A stretch of 64,000 nt of DNA from Shewanella eurypsychrophilus (GCF_007004545.3 NZ_CP045503.2:4310102-4374101), one strand, 5' to 3'; positions 27,001 to 35,104 are shown, counted from the stretch's first letter. Numbers and translations are program-made. Notes: generated from the sequence alone by a model not told the origin.

Positions 27001-27061
27001 AGCAAAACGCTAGCATTAAACGTCCAACCAAACTTTTACGCGATAATGATAAAGGGCCCAT
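24014..27061 (-). CDS. torS: TorS, hybrid sensor histidine kinase for TMAO
   Basis: A 1015-residue hybrid kinase. A first membrane helix (about 15-37) and a second (about 372-392) enclose a helical periplasmic sensor; HAMP follows. The phospho-accepting histidine is in TMSHEIRTPLNG near residue 510, the ATPase domain spans about 620-735 (GVGISHDAK, GRSRGTGLGLA), the receiver domain has its aspartate in IMLDIQLGDG near 805, and a C-terminal HPt domain has its histidine in LLHALKGSSAS near 965. This four-step relay is the TorS layout. torT is divergent with 60 bp between, and torR lies just beyond, which secures the call. Confidence 0.92.
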   Translation of the reverse strand: MGPLSLSRKSLVGRLMLAFCLLGFLLLLLISLGSLSLYWVKQADKYLYDEALPASQVARELVQSSNALAENAQSLGTVEEEVQRQFIGRMLSINSTNLLSSIAQLKAIGVQSDHRLEWSAGEIIHELSALGQSVGKRLKVAGDLSALGSALVSSSSHSTALLEAELAVVNSAIIAKLSLAYPEIAGNESSAQLLDAVIEQDLDIQERLNRALKLIHNIALIGQLLQSPEQERALVTLLNAMSQQPLASFPLRYQVQGANLSPPNSTSFNNAGPQIDMMPLELLKGLIRDPARAEELSIELSMLRQVSEGLRVQYQYVKLLKDQAKQLQLLSDKLAGVNRSLDNAMASQQGQADLARVDYLRQLFWAKTGLWGTGVLMLLVILSVMYLVIYKGIALRLNEASEALSRLSLGDTNVTINSHGDDELTAMANAIKAFKDKTAHNQKLQSELRSSASELTEHKAALEITVEARTQELAIANKRLDAEAKGHAQARNMAEEASQAKSLFLATMSHEIRTPLNGLLGTLTLLGHSELPVAQKQMLALSQYSGTLLQTVLNDILDFSRLEQGKLANEPRPVAINDLLDEVVSIMLAGAGLAGLRLVLESPQLPLWVNLDGPKLRQILFNLIGNAIKFTPQGEVKLKVSSDGEQLNFEVSDTGVGISHDAKQQLFKAYSSQPNQGRSRGTGLGLAICKELVELMNRSANPYDENNRTEAESTSPLWLKSEVNIGSCFGFSVPLIECQQVHDEQAEQLDNVAKKRVLVIEDNKVNAMVAQGFLAHLGHESVLAGSCEQARNVYHLDSANSFDAIMLDIQLGDGSGFELLNELKSINHLAKHQLPIAAFTAQLQSDDLHHYQQVGFDIVLGKPLNMQSLAEWLGLAALPAKQSSPMKDQEQVLTVTAPSAQSHQVEPQLLDLTQIDQDLEYLGKEAVLEMLQLFRESSQVQISKLERLEKSVDSNRESNIKQLLHALKGSSASMGLLALSGLCKTLEAVEYQAEEHQALGLMLTRSVDTLAGYLR

Positions 27062-27121
27062 CTTTTTCCTTAAACTGATACAATCTGCTGAGATAACTCA
27101 CTGCATATGATGACATTTTAG

Positions 27122-28279
27122 ATGATGGCTAAACAATGCAAAATTGCACTCAATATATTCTGGTTAATCTTGCTGGTTAGCAGCACACTCACAGTGGCTG
27201 CACCGGGAGAATCGACCTGGTCATTAGAGCAGCGCAGTCCATTCAATGTCAAAGAACAACTCAGCGAGTCACTGGAATATTCCCCCTTACTTGAAGCCAA
27301 GCAAGATTGGAAAATTTGCGTCCTAGTTCCCCACCTAAAAGATGCCTATTGGATTGGTATCGATTATGGACTCGTTGAGCGAGCTAACGCACTGAATATT
27401 ACCTTAGAGCTGTTTGAAGCCGGTAGTTATTATGGACAAAAAAAGCAACTCAAACAGCTATCTCGCTGTATGCAAGAAGATTATGATGCCATCTTACTCG
27501 GTAGCGTTCATCCAAAATTATTATCTTCTTTCCATGACCCCATCACCAAACCATTAATCGCCTTAGTCAATAGAATCGATAGCCATAAAGTTGATACCCG
27601 AATAGGCGTAAACTGGTACCAAATGGGCTACAATGCCGCTCAGTTTATCAGGCAAGATGTTGAACGTGCCAATCTGCAAGATGCCAATGTTGCTCTACTC
27701 ACTGGACCGGAGAAACAAGGAGGAAGTGATTGGGTCGAACAAGGGATCACGGCAGCGCTAAACCCTCTAGTCTCAAACAACAAACAGTCAGCAAAGGCGC
27801 AGCCCAGTAAAGCGCAAAACAAGATCCACATTTCATCTATCAGACACGCCGATAACAATCGCAATCTCTACCGCGACCAGCTTCATCATCTACTCAATGA
27901 CCAAACACCCGATTATATTTTAGGTAGCGCAGTGGCCATTGAAGCCGCTATTGGCGAACTCACGCTAAGACATATCAATGATATTAATACACAAGCCGAT
28001 CAGCCGACGGTAAAGCTGGTTAGCAGCTATCTATCACCCGCCGTATTGCGTGGTCTGTTTAGAGGTAAAGTGGCCTTTAGCAGTGACGACTTAGTGGTAT
28101 TACAAGGAAAGCTGGCGATTGATGTGACAGTCAGAGAACTTGAAGGTGCCAAGCCATTTGGAGATATAGGGCCAAGAATTCAAGGCTTACAGCGGGATGT
28201 ATTAAAGAAACATCATCTAGAGGACAGTCTGGCACCCGCAGACTTTTATCCGATATATCGAGTAGGACCTAGCTCCTAG
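27122..28279 (+). CDS. torT: TorT, periplasmic TMAO-binding protein
   Basis: A 385-residue exported protein (signal peptide about 1-27, ending TVAAPG). The mature part is a type 1 periplasmic binding fold: WKICVLVPHLKDAYWIGIDY, then EAGSYYGQKKQLKQL, LGSVHPKLL and VALLTGPEKQGGSDW. TorT binds TMAO and passes the signal to TorS. The ATG at 27122 and a second at 27125 are both possible. Its stop codon lies in the first unit of the CTAG repeat before torR. Confidence 0.88.
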   Translation: MMAKQCKIALNIFWLILLVSSTLTVAAPGESTWSLEQRSPFNVKEQLSESLEYSPLLEAKQDWKICVLVPHLKDAYWIGIDYGLVERANALNITLELFEAGSYYGQKKQLKQLSRCMQEDYDAILLGSVHPKLLSSFHDPITKPLIALVNRIDSHKVDTRIGVNWYQMGYNAAQFIRQDVERANLQDANVALLTGPEKQGGSDWVEQGITAALNPLVSNNKQSAKAQPSKAQNKIHISSIRHADNNRNLYRDQLHHLLNDQTPDYILGSAVAIEAAIGELTLRHINDINTQADQPTVKLVSSYLSPAVLRGLFRGKVAFSSDDLVVLQGKLAIDVTVRELEGAKPFGDIGPRIQGLQRDVLKKHHLEDSLAPADFYPIYRVGPSS

Positions 28280-28309
28280 AGCCTAGGTCCTAGAGCCTAG
28301 GTCCTAGGA
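28263..28309. repeat. CTAG repeat at the torT/torR junction
   Basis: Alternating CCTAGG-centred units (TAGGACCTAG, CTCCTAGAGC, CTAGGTCCTAG) fill the 37-bp gap between convergent torT and torR, and start inside the last codons of torT. Symmetric enough to fold from either strand. Confidence 0.75.
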
Positions 28310-28316
28310 AGATAAT

Positions 28317-29051
28317 TTAATCTTCTACTTTTGCTGAAAATAGATAACCTTCACCATGGATAGTCGCGAAGAGTTCAGGGTTTAACTTGTTTCTGAGTCT
28401 TCTGATTATCACATCTATGGTTCTATCATTCACATCTTGATTTCTATGGCTCGTCTGCTGCATCAAACGCTCACGGGTCAGTACTTGCTGAGGATGTAAT
28501 GCAAACGCAGCTAATAGCTCAAACTCTGCTTTAGTCAGCTTGATTATATCTTCACCATGCTTCAACTTGCGGCTATTAAGCTCTAAAATATAACCATCGA
28601 ATGCTATCACGTCATCACTCTGCTCAAGCTGCTCGACGACTTCTTTTTTAGCCTTTTGTACCAATGAGATACGCCAAAGTAAGTTTTTAACTCTGACCAG
28701 TAGCTCTCGAAGCTCGAAAGGCTTAGTCACATAATCATCGGCGCCCATCTCTAGACCAATGATCTTATCTATCGTTTCATCGCGTCCGGTCACTAAAATA
28801 ATCCCGACATCCGAGCGACTCCTAAGCTCTCTGGCTAAACTCAAACCATCGACACCCGGCAGATTAATATCGAGCATGACTAAATCAATGTGTTGACGAC
28901 CAAACTGATACCACATCTGCTCACCATCTTGCGCCTCAATGACACGGTAACCCTCTTTTTCGAAGTAACCTTTCAGACGCGCCCTGATAACGGCTTCGTC
29001 ATCAACAACCAATACTGTATGAGGCGTAGAGTGTAGAACTGAATTAGCCAT
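28317..29051 (-). CDS. torR: TorR, OmpR-family response regulator
   Basis: A 244-residue regulator. Residues 1-125 are a receiver domain with the phospho-accepting aspartate in LVMLDINLPGVDG (near 57) and the conserved lysine in YVTKPFEL. The C-terminal winged helix (KLTKAEFELLAAF, RERLMQQTSHR, DVIIRRLRNKL) binds tor boxes. It activates torECAD in response to TMAO. It is convergent with torT and on the same strand as torS. Confidence 0.92.
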   Translation of the reverse strand: MANSVLHSTPHTVLVVDDEAVIRARLKGYFEKEGYRVIEAQDGEQMWYQFGRQHIDLVMLDINLPGVDGLSLARELRSRSDVGIILVTGRDETIDKIIGLEMGADDYVTKPFELRELLVRVKNLLWRISLVQKAKKEVVEQLEQSDDVIAFDGYILELNSRKLKHGEDIIKLTKAEFELLAAFALHPQQVLTRERLMQQTSHRNQDVNDRTIDVIIRRLRNKLNPELFATIHGEGYLFSAKVED

Positions 29052-29457
29052 AAAGTATGAACCCTGTTGCTATCAATAGATAATGACGAATAGATGGTTA
29101 TGAGCCAAAGATTATAACGCCTACGTTTAAGCATGCCATATACAGCAAGCTAACGTGACTAAATGTTCATCAAGTCGTCGATGAAAAAAGCGCTGCCATC
29201 ATTATTCACACTTTTTAATATTTGCATATAAGCAATAGTGAAAATATGAGATATCACCATGATTTTTTGGCCACAGCATCAATAAAACAGGGATAATTTC
29301 AGTTAACAGACTTATTTATTGTATAAAGTAATAAGATTTTTTACTCTCATAGTAAGTTGGCATATGCTTATACTAATGCCATGCTGTAGCTGAGCTACTG
29401 CATTTAACATTAAAGCCGAAAGCCTACTGGCAAAGGGTAAAAATTAAAGGAAGCATT
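29052..29457. other. Divergent intergenic region torR/PilZ gene
   Basis: A 406-bp AT-rich spacer with no open frame of note. ATGTTCATCA at 29163 is a weak match to a TorR box upstream of torR and may reflect autoregulation. Otherwise I see nothing. Confidence 0.35.
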
Positions 29458-29826
29458 ATGGACGAGAAACGTAAATTTTCAAGGATCTCATTTGCAACTG
29501 GCGCTCAGCTGACACAAGCAGATAAGGTCTGGACAACAAATATTCTCGACCTAAGCCTCAACGGTGCCTTAGTAGAAGAGCCTGCCAATTTTTCAGCAGA
29601 AAAGTCCCCCATAGTGCTCAGTTTTAGCCTACAAGGTTCCGATATTCAAGTTCAGATGGAAACCAGTCTCATCCATCAAAAATCAGGACACCTAGGCCTT
29701 CGATGTCAGCACATTGATGTCGAAAGCATCAGCCACTTACGTCGAATGATAGAGCTCAATGTCGGTGACTCATTATTGCTTAATCGAGAGTTAGAGCTAT
29801 TTATTGCCGACCACGAAAGCAGCTAA
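29458..29826 (+). CDS. Small PilZ-domain protein
   Basis: A 122-residue protein consisting of one PilZ domain. The c-di-GMP-binding residues are all present: RKFSR near the N-terminus (RxxxR) and DLSLNGALV (DxSxxG). It is therefore a likely c-di-GMP receptor with an unknown target. AAAGGAAG precedes the ATG. It is convergent with deoD and closed by a hairpin. Confidence 0.88.
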   Translation: MDEKRKFSRISFATGAQLTQADKVWTTNILDLSLNGALVEEPANFSAEKSPIVLSFSLQGSDIQVQMETSLIHQKSGHLGLRCQHIDVESISHLRRMIELNVGDSLLLNRELELFIADHESS

Positions 29827-29886
29827 TAACGAAAGTACATAGCAACTAAAGTACAGGGTAACTCAAAGATAATTCCCTATTTTAAA

Positions 29887-29921
29887 AAGACAAAGCACTC
29901 CTAAGACGTGTGCTTTGTCTT
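29887..29921. terminator. Two-way hairpin between PilZ gene and deoD
   Basis: AAGACAAAGCAC (29887-29898) pairs perfectly with GTGCTTTGTCTT (29910-29921). A runs upstream and T-rich bases downstream make it a likely terminator in both directions. Confidence 0.6.
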
Positions 29922-29934
29922 CATTAAGTGAAGT

Positions 29935-30642
29935 TTAATCAGCAATCACAGTCTCTAAAGCCAACTCCATCATTTGATTAAAGCTTGTCTGACGCTCTAG
30001 CGTACTCATCTCCCCACCTTTAACCACATGGTCAGAAACAGTCAAAATACTCAAGGCTTGCACACGATTTTCTGCGGCAATAGCAAACAGCGCAGCCGAT
30101 TCCATATCTAACGCCAAGATATTCATCTTAAGTAGAACTGGCAGCAGATTCTCCGGATCACCATAGAAGAAATCATTGGTAAAAATACCACCATAGCGGA
30201 CCGGTGTTTTTAGGCTGTCAGCCGTTTGCCAGCAAGTCCTAAGTAGCTCAAAATCTGGCACTGCTGCATAATCATAACCGCCAAAACGTAAACGGTTGGT
30301 CGCAGACCCAGTCGAAGCGGCATTAACCACTATGATGTCTCTAAGATCGATATCTTCAGCGACACCGCCGCAGCTGCCGACTCTAACCAGCTTCTTCACA
30401 TCATACTCATGGATAAGCTCGTGAGTATAGATAGACACAGAAGGTATGCCCATACCATGACCCATTACAGAAAGGCGCACACCTTTGTAAAAACCGGTAA
30501 AAGCCAACATATTGCGTACATCACTGACTTGTTTAGCATCGGTCAGATAAGTTTCTGCAATATACTTAGCCCTGAGTGGATCGCCTGGCATTAATACTAT
30601 CTCAGCGATATCATCTTTTGCGGCGTTAATATGTGGCGTCAT
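29935..30642 (-). CDS. deoD: Purine nucleoside phosphorylase, DeoD type (second copy)
   Basis: A 235-residue hexameric-type purine nucleoside phosphorylase that splits purine nucleosides with phosphate to base and ribose 1-phosphate. MTPHINAAKDDIAEIVLMPG, DVRNMLAFTGFYKG, RVGSCGGV and LALDMESAALFAIA are the DeoD motifs. A closer relative of E. coli DeoD sits in the deo operon at 42282, so this is a paralogue. A Crp/Fnr-type regulator is divergent 146 bp away and may control it. GAGGA precedes the ATG. Confidence 0.9.
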   Translation of the reverse strand: MTPHINAAKDDIAEIVLMPGDPLRAKYIAETYLTDAKQVSDVRNMLAFTGFYKGVRLSVMGHGMGIPSVSIYTHELIHEYDVKKLVRVGSCGGVAEDIDLRDIIVVNAASTGSATNRLRFGGYDYAAVPDFELLRTCWQTADSLKTPVRYGGIFTNDFFYGDPENLLPVLLKMNILALDMESAALFAIAAENRVQALSILTVSDHVVKGGEMSTLERQTSFNQMMELALETVIAD

Positions 30643-30715
30643 GGTGAGTCCTCTTAAATCATGTTTTCTAACTAATTTAAGAGATATATTATCTGTGACA
30701 GCGTATAAATCTCAG

Positions 30716-30725
30716 GACAATTGTC
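30716..30725. promoter_or_regulatory. Palindrome between deoD copy 2 and the Crp/Fnr-type gene
   Basis: GACAATTGTC, extended by CAG to the left and TG to the right, in the divergent spacer. A plausible operator for the neighbouring regulator; not a known consensus. Confidence 0.35.
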
Positions 30726-30788
30726 TGGGTATAAGATATGTATATGACATTGCTGAAAAATTGAGTAAAAGAGGGAATAAAAGTAAAG

Positions 30789-31445
30789 ATGACAAATATT
30801 AATAAATTAGCAATGCAAGGCTTCGACATTTTTTGTCGTGAAATTGAACGGCAACCACTAAAATCCAGAACATTTCAGCCCTTAGAGTATCTACTGCATC
30901 AAGGCCAAGATATCCTTGAACTCTACTGGGTAGGATCGGGGGAGTTTACTATCGGCTATACCGCCAACAACGGGAGAAATTACAGCCTAGGCCTTAACCT
31001 TGTCGACAATCACCTATTTGGTGAAGTCGAGTACTTAACTAGCAGCCCTTGCCAATTTAATATTCAAGCCAGTGAACTTGCCGAAGCGAAAGTATTGCCC
31101 ATAAAGGTGATGACTGAAATACTGCAGCTCGATCCTAAAGTTGGAATTTGGATGAGTCAGGCACTGTCAAGCCGTTATCAAACCGGCATGACGATGACCA
31201 TGAATCGCTTTCTTCACCCGCTCATCTACAACATCGCCTGGGACATGCAACAACGTTGTATCGGTGCAAGGCCCGCAGTTAACTTCTCCCATGTTTACAA
31301 AGAAGCTGAACGTTTCGGCTGCTCGGAGCGAGTATACAGCCGAGTGGTGAATCAACTACTCGACATGGATCTTATCGAGAAACGAGACAACCAACTTCAC
31401 GTCAAGGATTTGCAAAAGCTAGCGCAATTCCTTGAGATGAAATAA
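30789..31445 (+). CDS. Crp/Fnr family transcriptional regulator (YeiL-like)
   Basis: A 218-residue protein. Residues about 20-115 form a cyclic-nucleotide-type beta-barrel (QPLEYLLHQGQDILELYWVG, NHLFGEVEYLTSSP), and about 150-210 a winged helix (HVYKEAERFGCSERVYSRVV). Layout and helices resemble E. coli YeiL, a Crp/Fnr protein tied to nucleoside metabolism. The cAMP-binding residues of Crp are not conserved and there is no iron-sulphur cysteine cluster at the N-terminus, so the signal is unknown. The divergent deoD suggests a purine-nucleoside role. Confidence 0.7.
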   Translation: MTNINKLAMQGFDIFCREIERQPLKSRTFQPLEYLLHQGQDILELYWVGSGEFTIGYTANNGRNYSLGLNLVDNHLFGEVEYLTSSPCQFNIQASELAEAKVLPIKVMTEILQLDPKVGIWMSQALSSRYQTGMTMTMNRFLHPLIYNIAWDMQQRCIGARPAVNFSHVYKEAERFGCSERVYSRVVNQLLDMDLIEKRDNQLHVKDLQKLAQFLEMK

Positions 31446-31462
31446 GTCATAAACGCTACTAC

Positions 31463-31816
31463 TTACATTACATCTGTCACGATACAAAGGCCTGTAACAG
31501 CCTCTTCGCCATAAACTTGTACTGTAGCAAACAACTTGTGGTCAGCTAACGGATATTGGTTGTATGAGAGATAGGTAGGCGTTTCGCTAATATCTTGACC
31601 ATCAACCCCATCGATTCGATAAATGTTACCCAGTATAGGTGACTTGTACCCACCAACATTAACTACCGACTCATTCGAACGCAGAATAGTAATATTAGTC
31701 ATAGTGATATCATCACCACCTTTTACCTTGCACGATAGGTCACTTGCCTGCGCTACACCTGTCACTGCGGCTATGCTTAAAGTTGAGGCTAGTAATACTG
31801 TATTGAATAGATTCAT
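31463..31816 (-). CDS. Small secreted hypothetical protein
   Basis: A 117-residue protein with a clear signal peptide (MNLFNTVLLASTLSIAAVTG, cleaved near AQA-SD). Two cysteines (LSCKV and GLCIV) could form a disulphide in the periplasm. I do not recognise a family. It lies 17 bp from the end of the convergent regulator gene with no terminator between them. Confidence 0.6.
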   Translation of the reverse strand: MNLFNTVLLASTLSIAAVTGVAQASDLSCKVKGGDDITMTNITILRSNESVVNVGGYKSPILGNIYRIDGVDGQDISETPTYLSYNQYPLADHKLFATVQVYGEEAVTGLCIVTDVM

Positions 31817-32091
31817 TGGGTGTTATCTCATTATATAGAATGGTTGGTATGTACTTACACTGGTTAACTCGTTTTTGCCATGAATTTAGCGTCATACAAA
31901 AAGGGGGTTAAACAGTGATACCTAAGAATGTGCTTAATATGGCATAAAACCATCACCCTATGTGTTAGGTAGATCAATATTCTTTAGACCGCCTTAGCCA
32001 AAACGAGTTAATTTCGCTTTTTTCAGCATATTTAACTGTACAGCTATGATTAACACCTCCTTGTTATCTATCGCTTGCAGCGGGCTTATAT

Positions 32092-32139
32092 GCAGATGCT
32101 TCTGCAAAACACTGTAGATATGTCCCTATACGCTCTGCG
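32092..32139 (+). repeat. 48-bp direct repeat, copy 1
   Basis: Begins GCAGATGCTTCTGC and ends TCCCTATACGCTCTGCG. Copy 2 is at 32540-32587 with about five differences. Confidence 0.8.
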
Positions 32140-32227
32140 GCTTAGCCGCTGTCTTTCTCCGTGTGCTCCGTGATCTCCGTAGTGAATAGTTTTGGATTTG
32201 ATGCTTTACCAAGAAACAGGCTCTCTT

Positions 32228-32342
32228 ACCACGGAGCGCTTCGCTTCCACGAAGAACACGGAGGTAAAGATTGAGCTAAAAGTTGAGAGTTGCAAAAACT
32301 TTCGCTGTTGCCTTTCTCCGTGCCCTCAGTGTTCTCCGTGGT
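32228..32342 (+). repeat. 115-bp MITE-like element, copy 1
   Basis: Perfect 9-bp inverted ends ACCACGGAG and CTCCGTGGT. Only three differences from the copy at 34579-34693; similarity continues to about 32382. A partial right half is at 32148-32187. Confidence 0.85.
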
Positions 32343-32539
32343 GAATCGCTTTTGTTCATTTTTTAAATTTATTTTGAGTTAGTGCGAGTGGTCTAGCTCA
32401 TTTATGCCCCAAAGTGTGTTTGCCTTCGAATGAAGGCTGATTACATTTTCTCTTGCTTCATTTGGCTGGTTTTATATTTGGAAGTGGGTTTGAAGGTCGA
32501 CCCTTCATTGCAATCTACCGCCTGCCCGGCGAGGAATGT

Positions 32540-32587
32540 GCAGATGCTTCTGCGAGACGCTGTAAATATGTCCCTATACGCTCTGCG
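32540..32587 (+). repeat. 48-bp direct repeat, copy 2
   Basis: Same unit as 32092-32139. Followed directly by the third repeat, whose other copies are at 34513 and, inverted, at 34811. Confidence 0.8.
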
Positions 32588-32630
32588 ATTTCATCCCTGA
32601 AACCGAAGCTCGCAGCCGCATCCACACTGG
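32588..32630 (+). repeat. Third repeat unit, copy 1
   Basis: Contains CCCTGAAACCGAAGC and CAGCCGCATCCACACTGG. The second part recurs at 34513-34537 and an inverted version of the whole lies at 34811-34846. Confidence 0.7.
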
Positions 32631-33114
32631 GTTATTCAAAGGAAGGTTATTTATTTAACCTTCCTTGTAAACAATTTTGAATCATGAGACCTACCTAATT
32701 CGCTATGACCCTTTACTCCTAGTTATATGTTTTACTAAAACTATATTTTTCAATAAAATAACGGTCTTCATATTGAAACCCACAATAAAAGTAGGTTAAT
32801 GTGTGTGCAGTTAGGGGAACGCAGGCGAGACTCAACTTCATAAGTAAGGGGTAGAAAGTAGCCATTCAGGGATGAAGATAAGCTAGCAGCACTCACTCTT
32901 TGCAGAAAAGAAGAAAAGCAGAGAGAACAGCGCAAGCAATTGATTCATATCAATCTTCCCCCCTATTTGTCCACGCTTTGCAACGAAAGCCTTTCCCCAA
33001 AAACACCCCATCAGTTAGATTTAACAATGGGTGTCTTAGTTATTCTTTTCTGATGTGCCCACACTCAACGATTCACTGCGAATCTCAACCTACACCAACG
33101 TAATAGGGTGGCAA

Positions 33115-34497
33115 ATGCAAGAGCTGCAAATCTCTAATATTCTCCTTGGATTAGCTGTGACGACTGTCATTATTGCGATAATCGCGGTCATTCTTTTCAA
33201 GAAGCTACAATCTGCACGTTACGAAATAGCAACTCAAACAGATAAGGTTACCGAGGATCGCCATAATGGAATTGTAGAACTGGACAATCAAACAGCGTCT
33301 ATGAAGACCGATTATGCGTCTAAGAAAGAAATATACGATTCACTTGTTAGGCAGATCGCTATTTACTCCGATGATATCGAGCTAATAGAGCTGGGTTTCT
33401 ATGAGCCAATCTTCGATTTTGACGCCTCAGACAAATACAAAGAAGAGATTAATAAGTGTAAAGAACAACAGAAAGGCCTGCTTCGCATAAAAGATACTGC
33501 AGGTGCCATCTACTGCACCATTGAGTGGAAAGTCGGAGGTTCTTCTGCTGAAGGCCGTAAGATGACCCAAAGAGGGATTCGTCTTACTGCACGCGCGTTC
33601 AACAATGAATGTGACGCAGCCATTGCAAACTGTACATGGAAGAATATGGTCAAGATGCAGGAACGCATCACCAAGGCGTTTGAAGCTATTAATAAGCTTA
33701 ACGAGTCTAACCACATATTGATCTCTGAAGCGTACCTGCAACTGAAAATAGATGAGATCCGGCTCAATTTTGAGTATAAAGAGAAGAAACAGCGAGAACG
33801 CGAAGAGCAAGCAGAAATCAAAGCTCAGATGCGCGAAGAGGCAAAAATTGAGGCTGAGATATTAAAAGCTGAGAAGGAAGCCATCAAAGAAGAGGCACGA
33901 TATAAGAAAGCACTTGATGAGGCCAAGCACGAACTTGAGACTGCTAACGATGATTCGCGTGCTGAATTAGAGGCTAAGATAGCGGCACTTCAGGCAAATT
34001 TAGTTGAAGCGGAGCAAAAACATCAACGAGCTGAAAGCATGGCCCAGCAAACTAAACGTGGGCACGTATACGTGATTAGTAATATAGGTTCCTTTGGTGA
34101 AGACGTCTATAAAGTTGGCATGACCCGCAGACTAGAGCCTATGGATCGAGTTAAAGAACTTGGAGATGCGTCGGTACCATTCTCGTTTGACGTGCATGCA
34201 ATGATTCACACAAAAGATGCTCCAACTCTAGAGAGGGAGCTGCATAACATCTTTGACCAGAAGCGAGTTAACATGGTGAACAGACGCAAAGAGTTCTTTG
34301 TGATCAGCTTAGATGAGATTAAGAAAGCCGTCAGCTCAATACTTGGTGATGAAGCGGAGTTTGTTGAGACTGCTGTTGCTCAGGATTACCATGAAACCAA
34401 GGCCATGAGACAGCAAGCGCAATTAAAACAAGACATTGCAAATGGCCAAGTCGTAGAAAGCCAACACTCTGCACCTCAATTTGCAGACGCCATTTAG
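33115..34497 (+). CDS. Membrane-anchored DUF4041 / T5orf172 (GIY-YIG-like) protein
   Basis: A 460-residue protein. One N-terminal membrane helix (NILLGLAVTTVIIAIIAVIL) is followed by a DUF4041 region (about 60-200: GFYEPIFDFDASDKYKEEI, RAFNNECDAAI, INKLNESNHI), a long charged coiled coil (about 215-325) and a T5orf172/Mug113 domain (about 330-425). The last has the GIY-YIG layout: HVYVIS, VYKVGMTRR and a glutamate in LERELHNIF. I prefer the ATG at 33115, with AGGGTGG just upstream. The domain pair is known from phages and accessory islands. Nuclease activity is family inference; an anti-phage role is only a guess. No partner gene is adjacent. Confidence 0.75.
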   Translation: MQELQISNILLGLAVTTVIIAIIAVILFKKLQSARYEIATQTDKVTEDRHNGIVELDNQTASMKTDYASKKEIYDSLVRQIAIYSDDIELIELGFYEPIFDFDASDKYKEEINKCKEQQKGLLRIKDTAGAIYCTIEWKVGGSSAEGRKMTQRGIRLTARAFNNECDAAIANCTWKNMVKMQERITKAFEAINKLNESNHILISEAYLQLKIDEIRLNFEYKEKKQREREEQAEIKAQMREEAKIEAEILKAEKEAIKEEARYKKALDEAKHELETANDDSRAELEAKIAALQANLVEAEQKHQRAESMAQQTKRGHVYVISNIGSFGEDVYKVGMTRRLEPMDRVKELGDASVPFSFDVHAMIHTKDAPTLERELHNIFDQKRVNMVNRRKEFFVISLDEIKKAVSSILGDEAEFVETAVAQDYHETKAMRQQAQLKQDIANGQVVESQHSAPQFADAI

Positions 34498-34578
34498 TGT
34501 TGTAATGTTGTAGCTCACAGCCGCATCCACACTGGTTTTTTTTACAGAAAGGGGCATCTTCAACTCGAGCATAATATC

Positions 34579-34693
34579 ACCACGGAGCGCTTCGCTTCCA
34601 CGAAGAACACGGAGGTAAAGATTGAGCTAAAAGTTGAGAGTTGCAAAGACTTTAGCTGTTGCCTTTCTCCGTGCCCTCTGTGTTCTCCGTGGT
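34579..34693 (+). repeat. 115-bp MITE-like element, copy 2
   Basis: Same ends (ACCACGGAG, CTCCGTGGT), same length and same orientation as copy 1, three differences; similarity runs on to about 34732. Confidence 0.85.
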
Positions 34694-34810
34694 GAAACGC
34701 TTTTGTTCAGTTTTAAAATATCTGTTGAGTTAGGCCGAATGCTCTAACACGCTTTGTCCAGAAGTTAGTTACGAATCGTGAACCCCAATCGAAGAGATGA
34801 ATAACCTGAT

Positions 34811-34846
34811 GTAGATGCAGCTGTGGGCTTCGGTTTCAGGGTGAGG
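34811..34846 (-). repeat. Third repeat unit, inverted copy
   Basis: GATGCAGCTGTGGGCTTCGG and following bases are the reverse complement of 32588-32630 with several changes. Confidence 0.6.
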
Positions 34847-35072
34847 CTTAACTTAGTGAAGCTCTTCGAACGAGAGGCCAGGATGCCGAACAGGCCTTTA
34901 AACATGGAAGTTGTTTAAAAGCGCAGAGCGGCCAGGATGACTCTATATGAAATCAAGAGCCGGCGACCCACAGGAGTAGCTACATATGAGGTCACTCATT
35001 CACATCCATGTGATCGTGACATTCGTAAATCCATTTACAGCACCTGCTGCAAGCAATAAACACCAATGAAGC

Positions 35073-35104
35073 TTTGGTACTTAGCAAGCTGACTAAGTAC
35101 CAAA
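35073..35104 (-). terminator. Hairpin downstream of radA
   Basis: TTTGGTACTTAG (35073-35084) pairs perfectly with CTAAGTACCAAA (35093-35104). About 35 bp after the radA stop on its strand. Confidence 0.55.

Larger units (their letters stand above)
31835..33114. other. Repeat-rich non-coding stretch left of the DUF4041 gene
   Basis: About 1.3 kb without a convincing gene. It holds two copies of a 48-bp unit (32092-32139 and 32540-32587), a partial (32148-32187) and a full (32228-32342) copy of the 115-bp ACCACGGAG element, a third repeat (32588-32630), and a perfect hairpin (AGGAAGGTT with AACCTTCCT near 32640-32668). Frames at 32453 and 32900 have no ribosome site and no protein-like composition. 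Confidence 0.65.

Noticed and set aside
32453..33103. Open frames of 75 and 67 codons left of the DUF4041 gene
   Set aside because: They run through repeat units and lack ribosome sites.
34870..34945. CsrB-type regulatory RNA
   Set aside because: Only two GGAUG motifs, where CsrB-like RNAs have many; no clear promoter and terminator pair.
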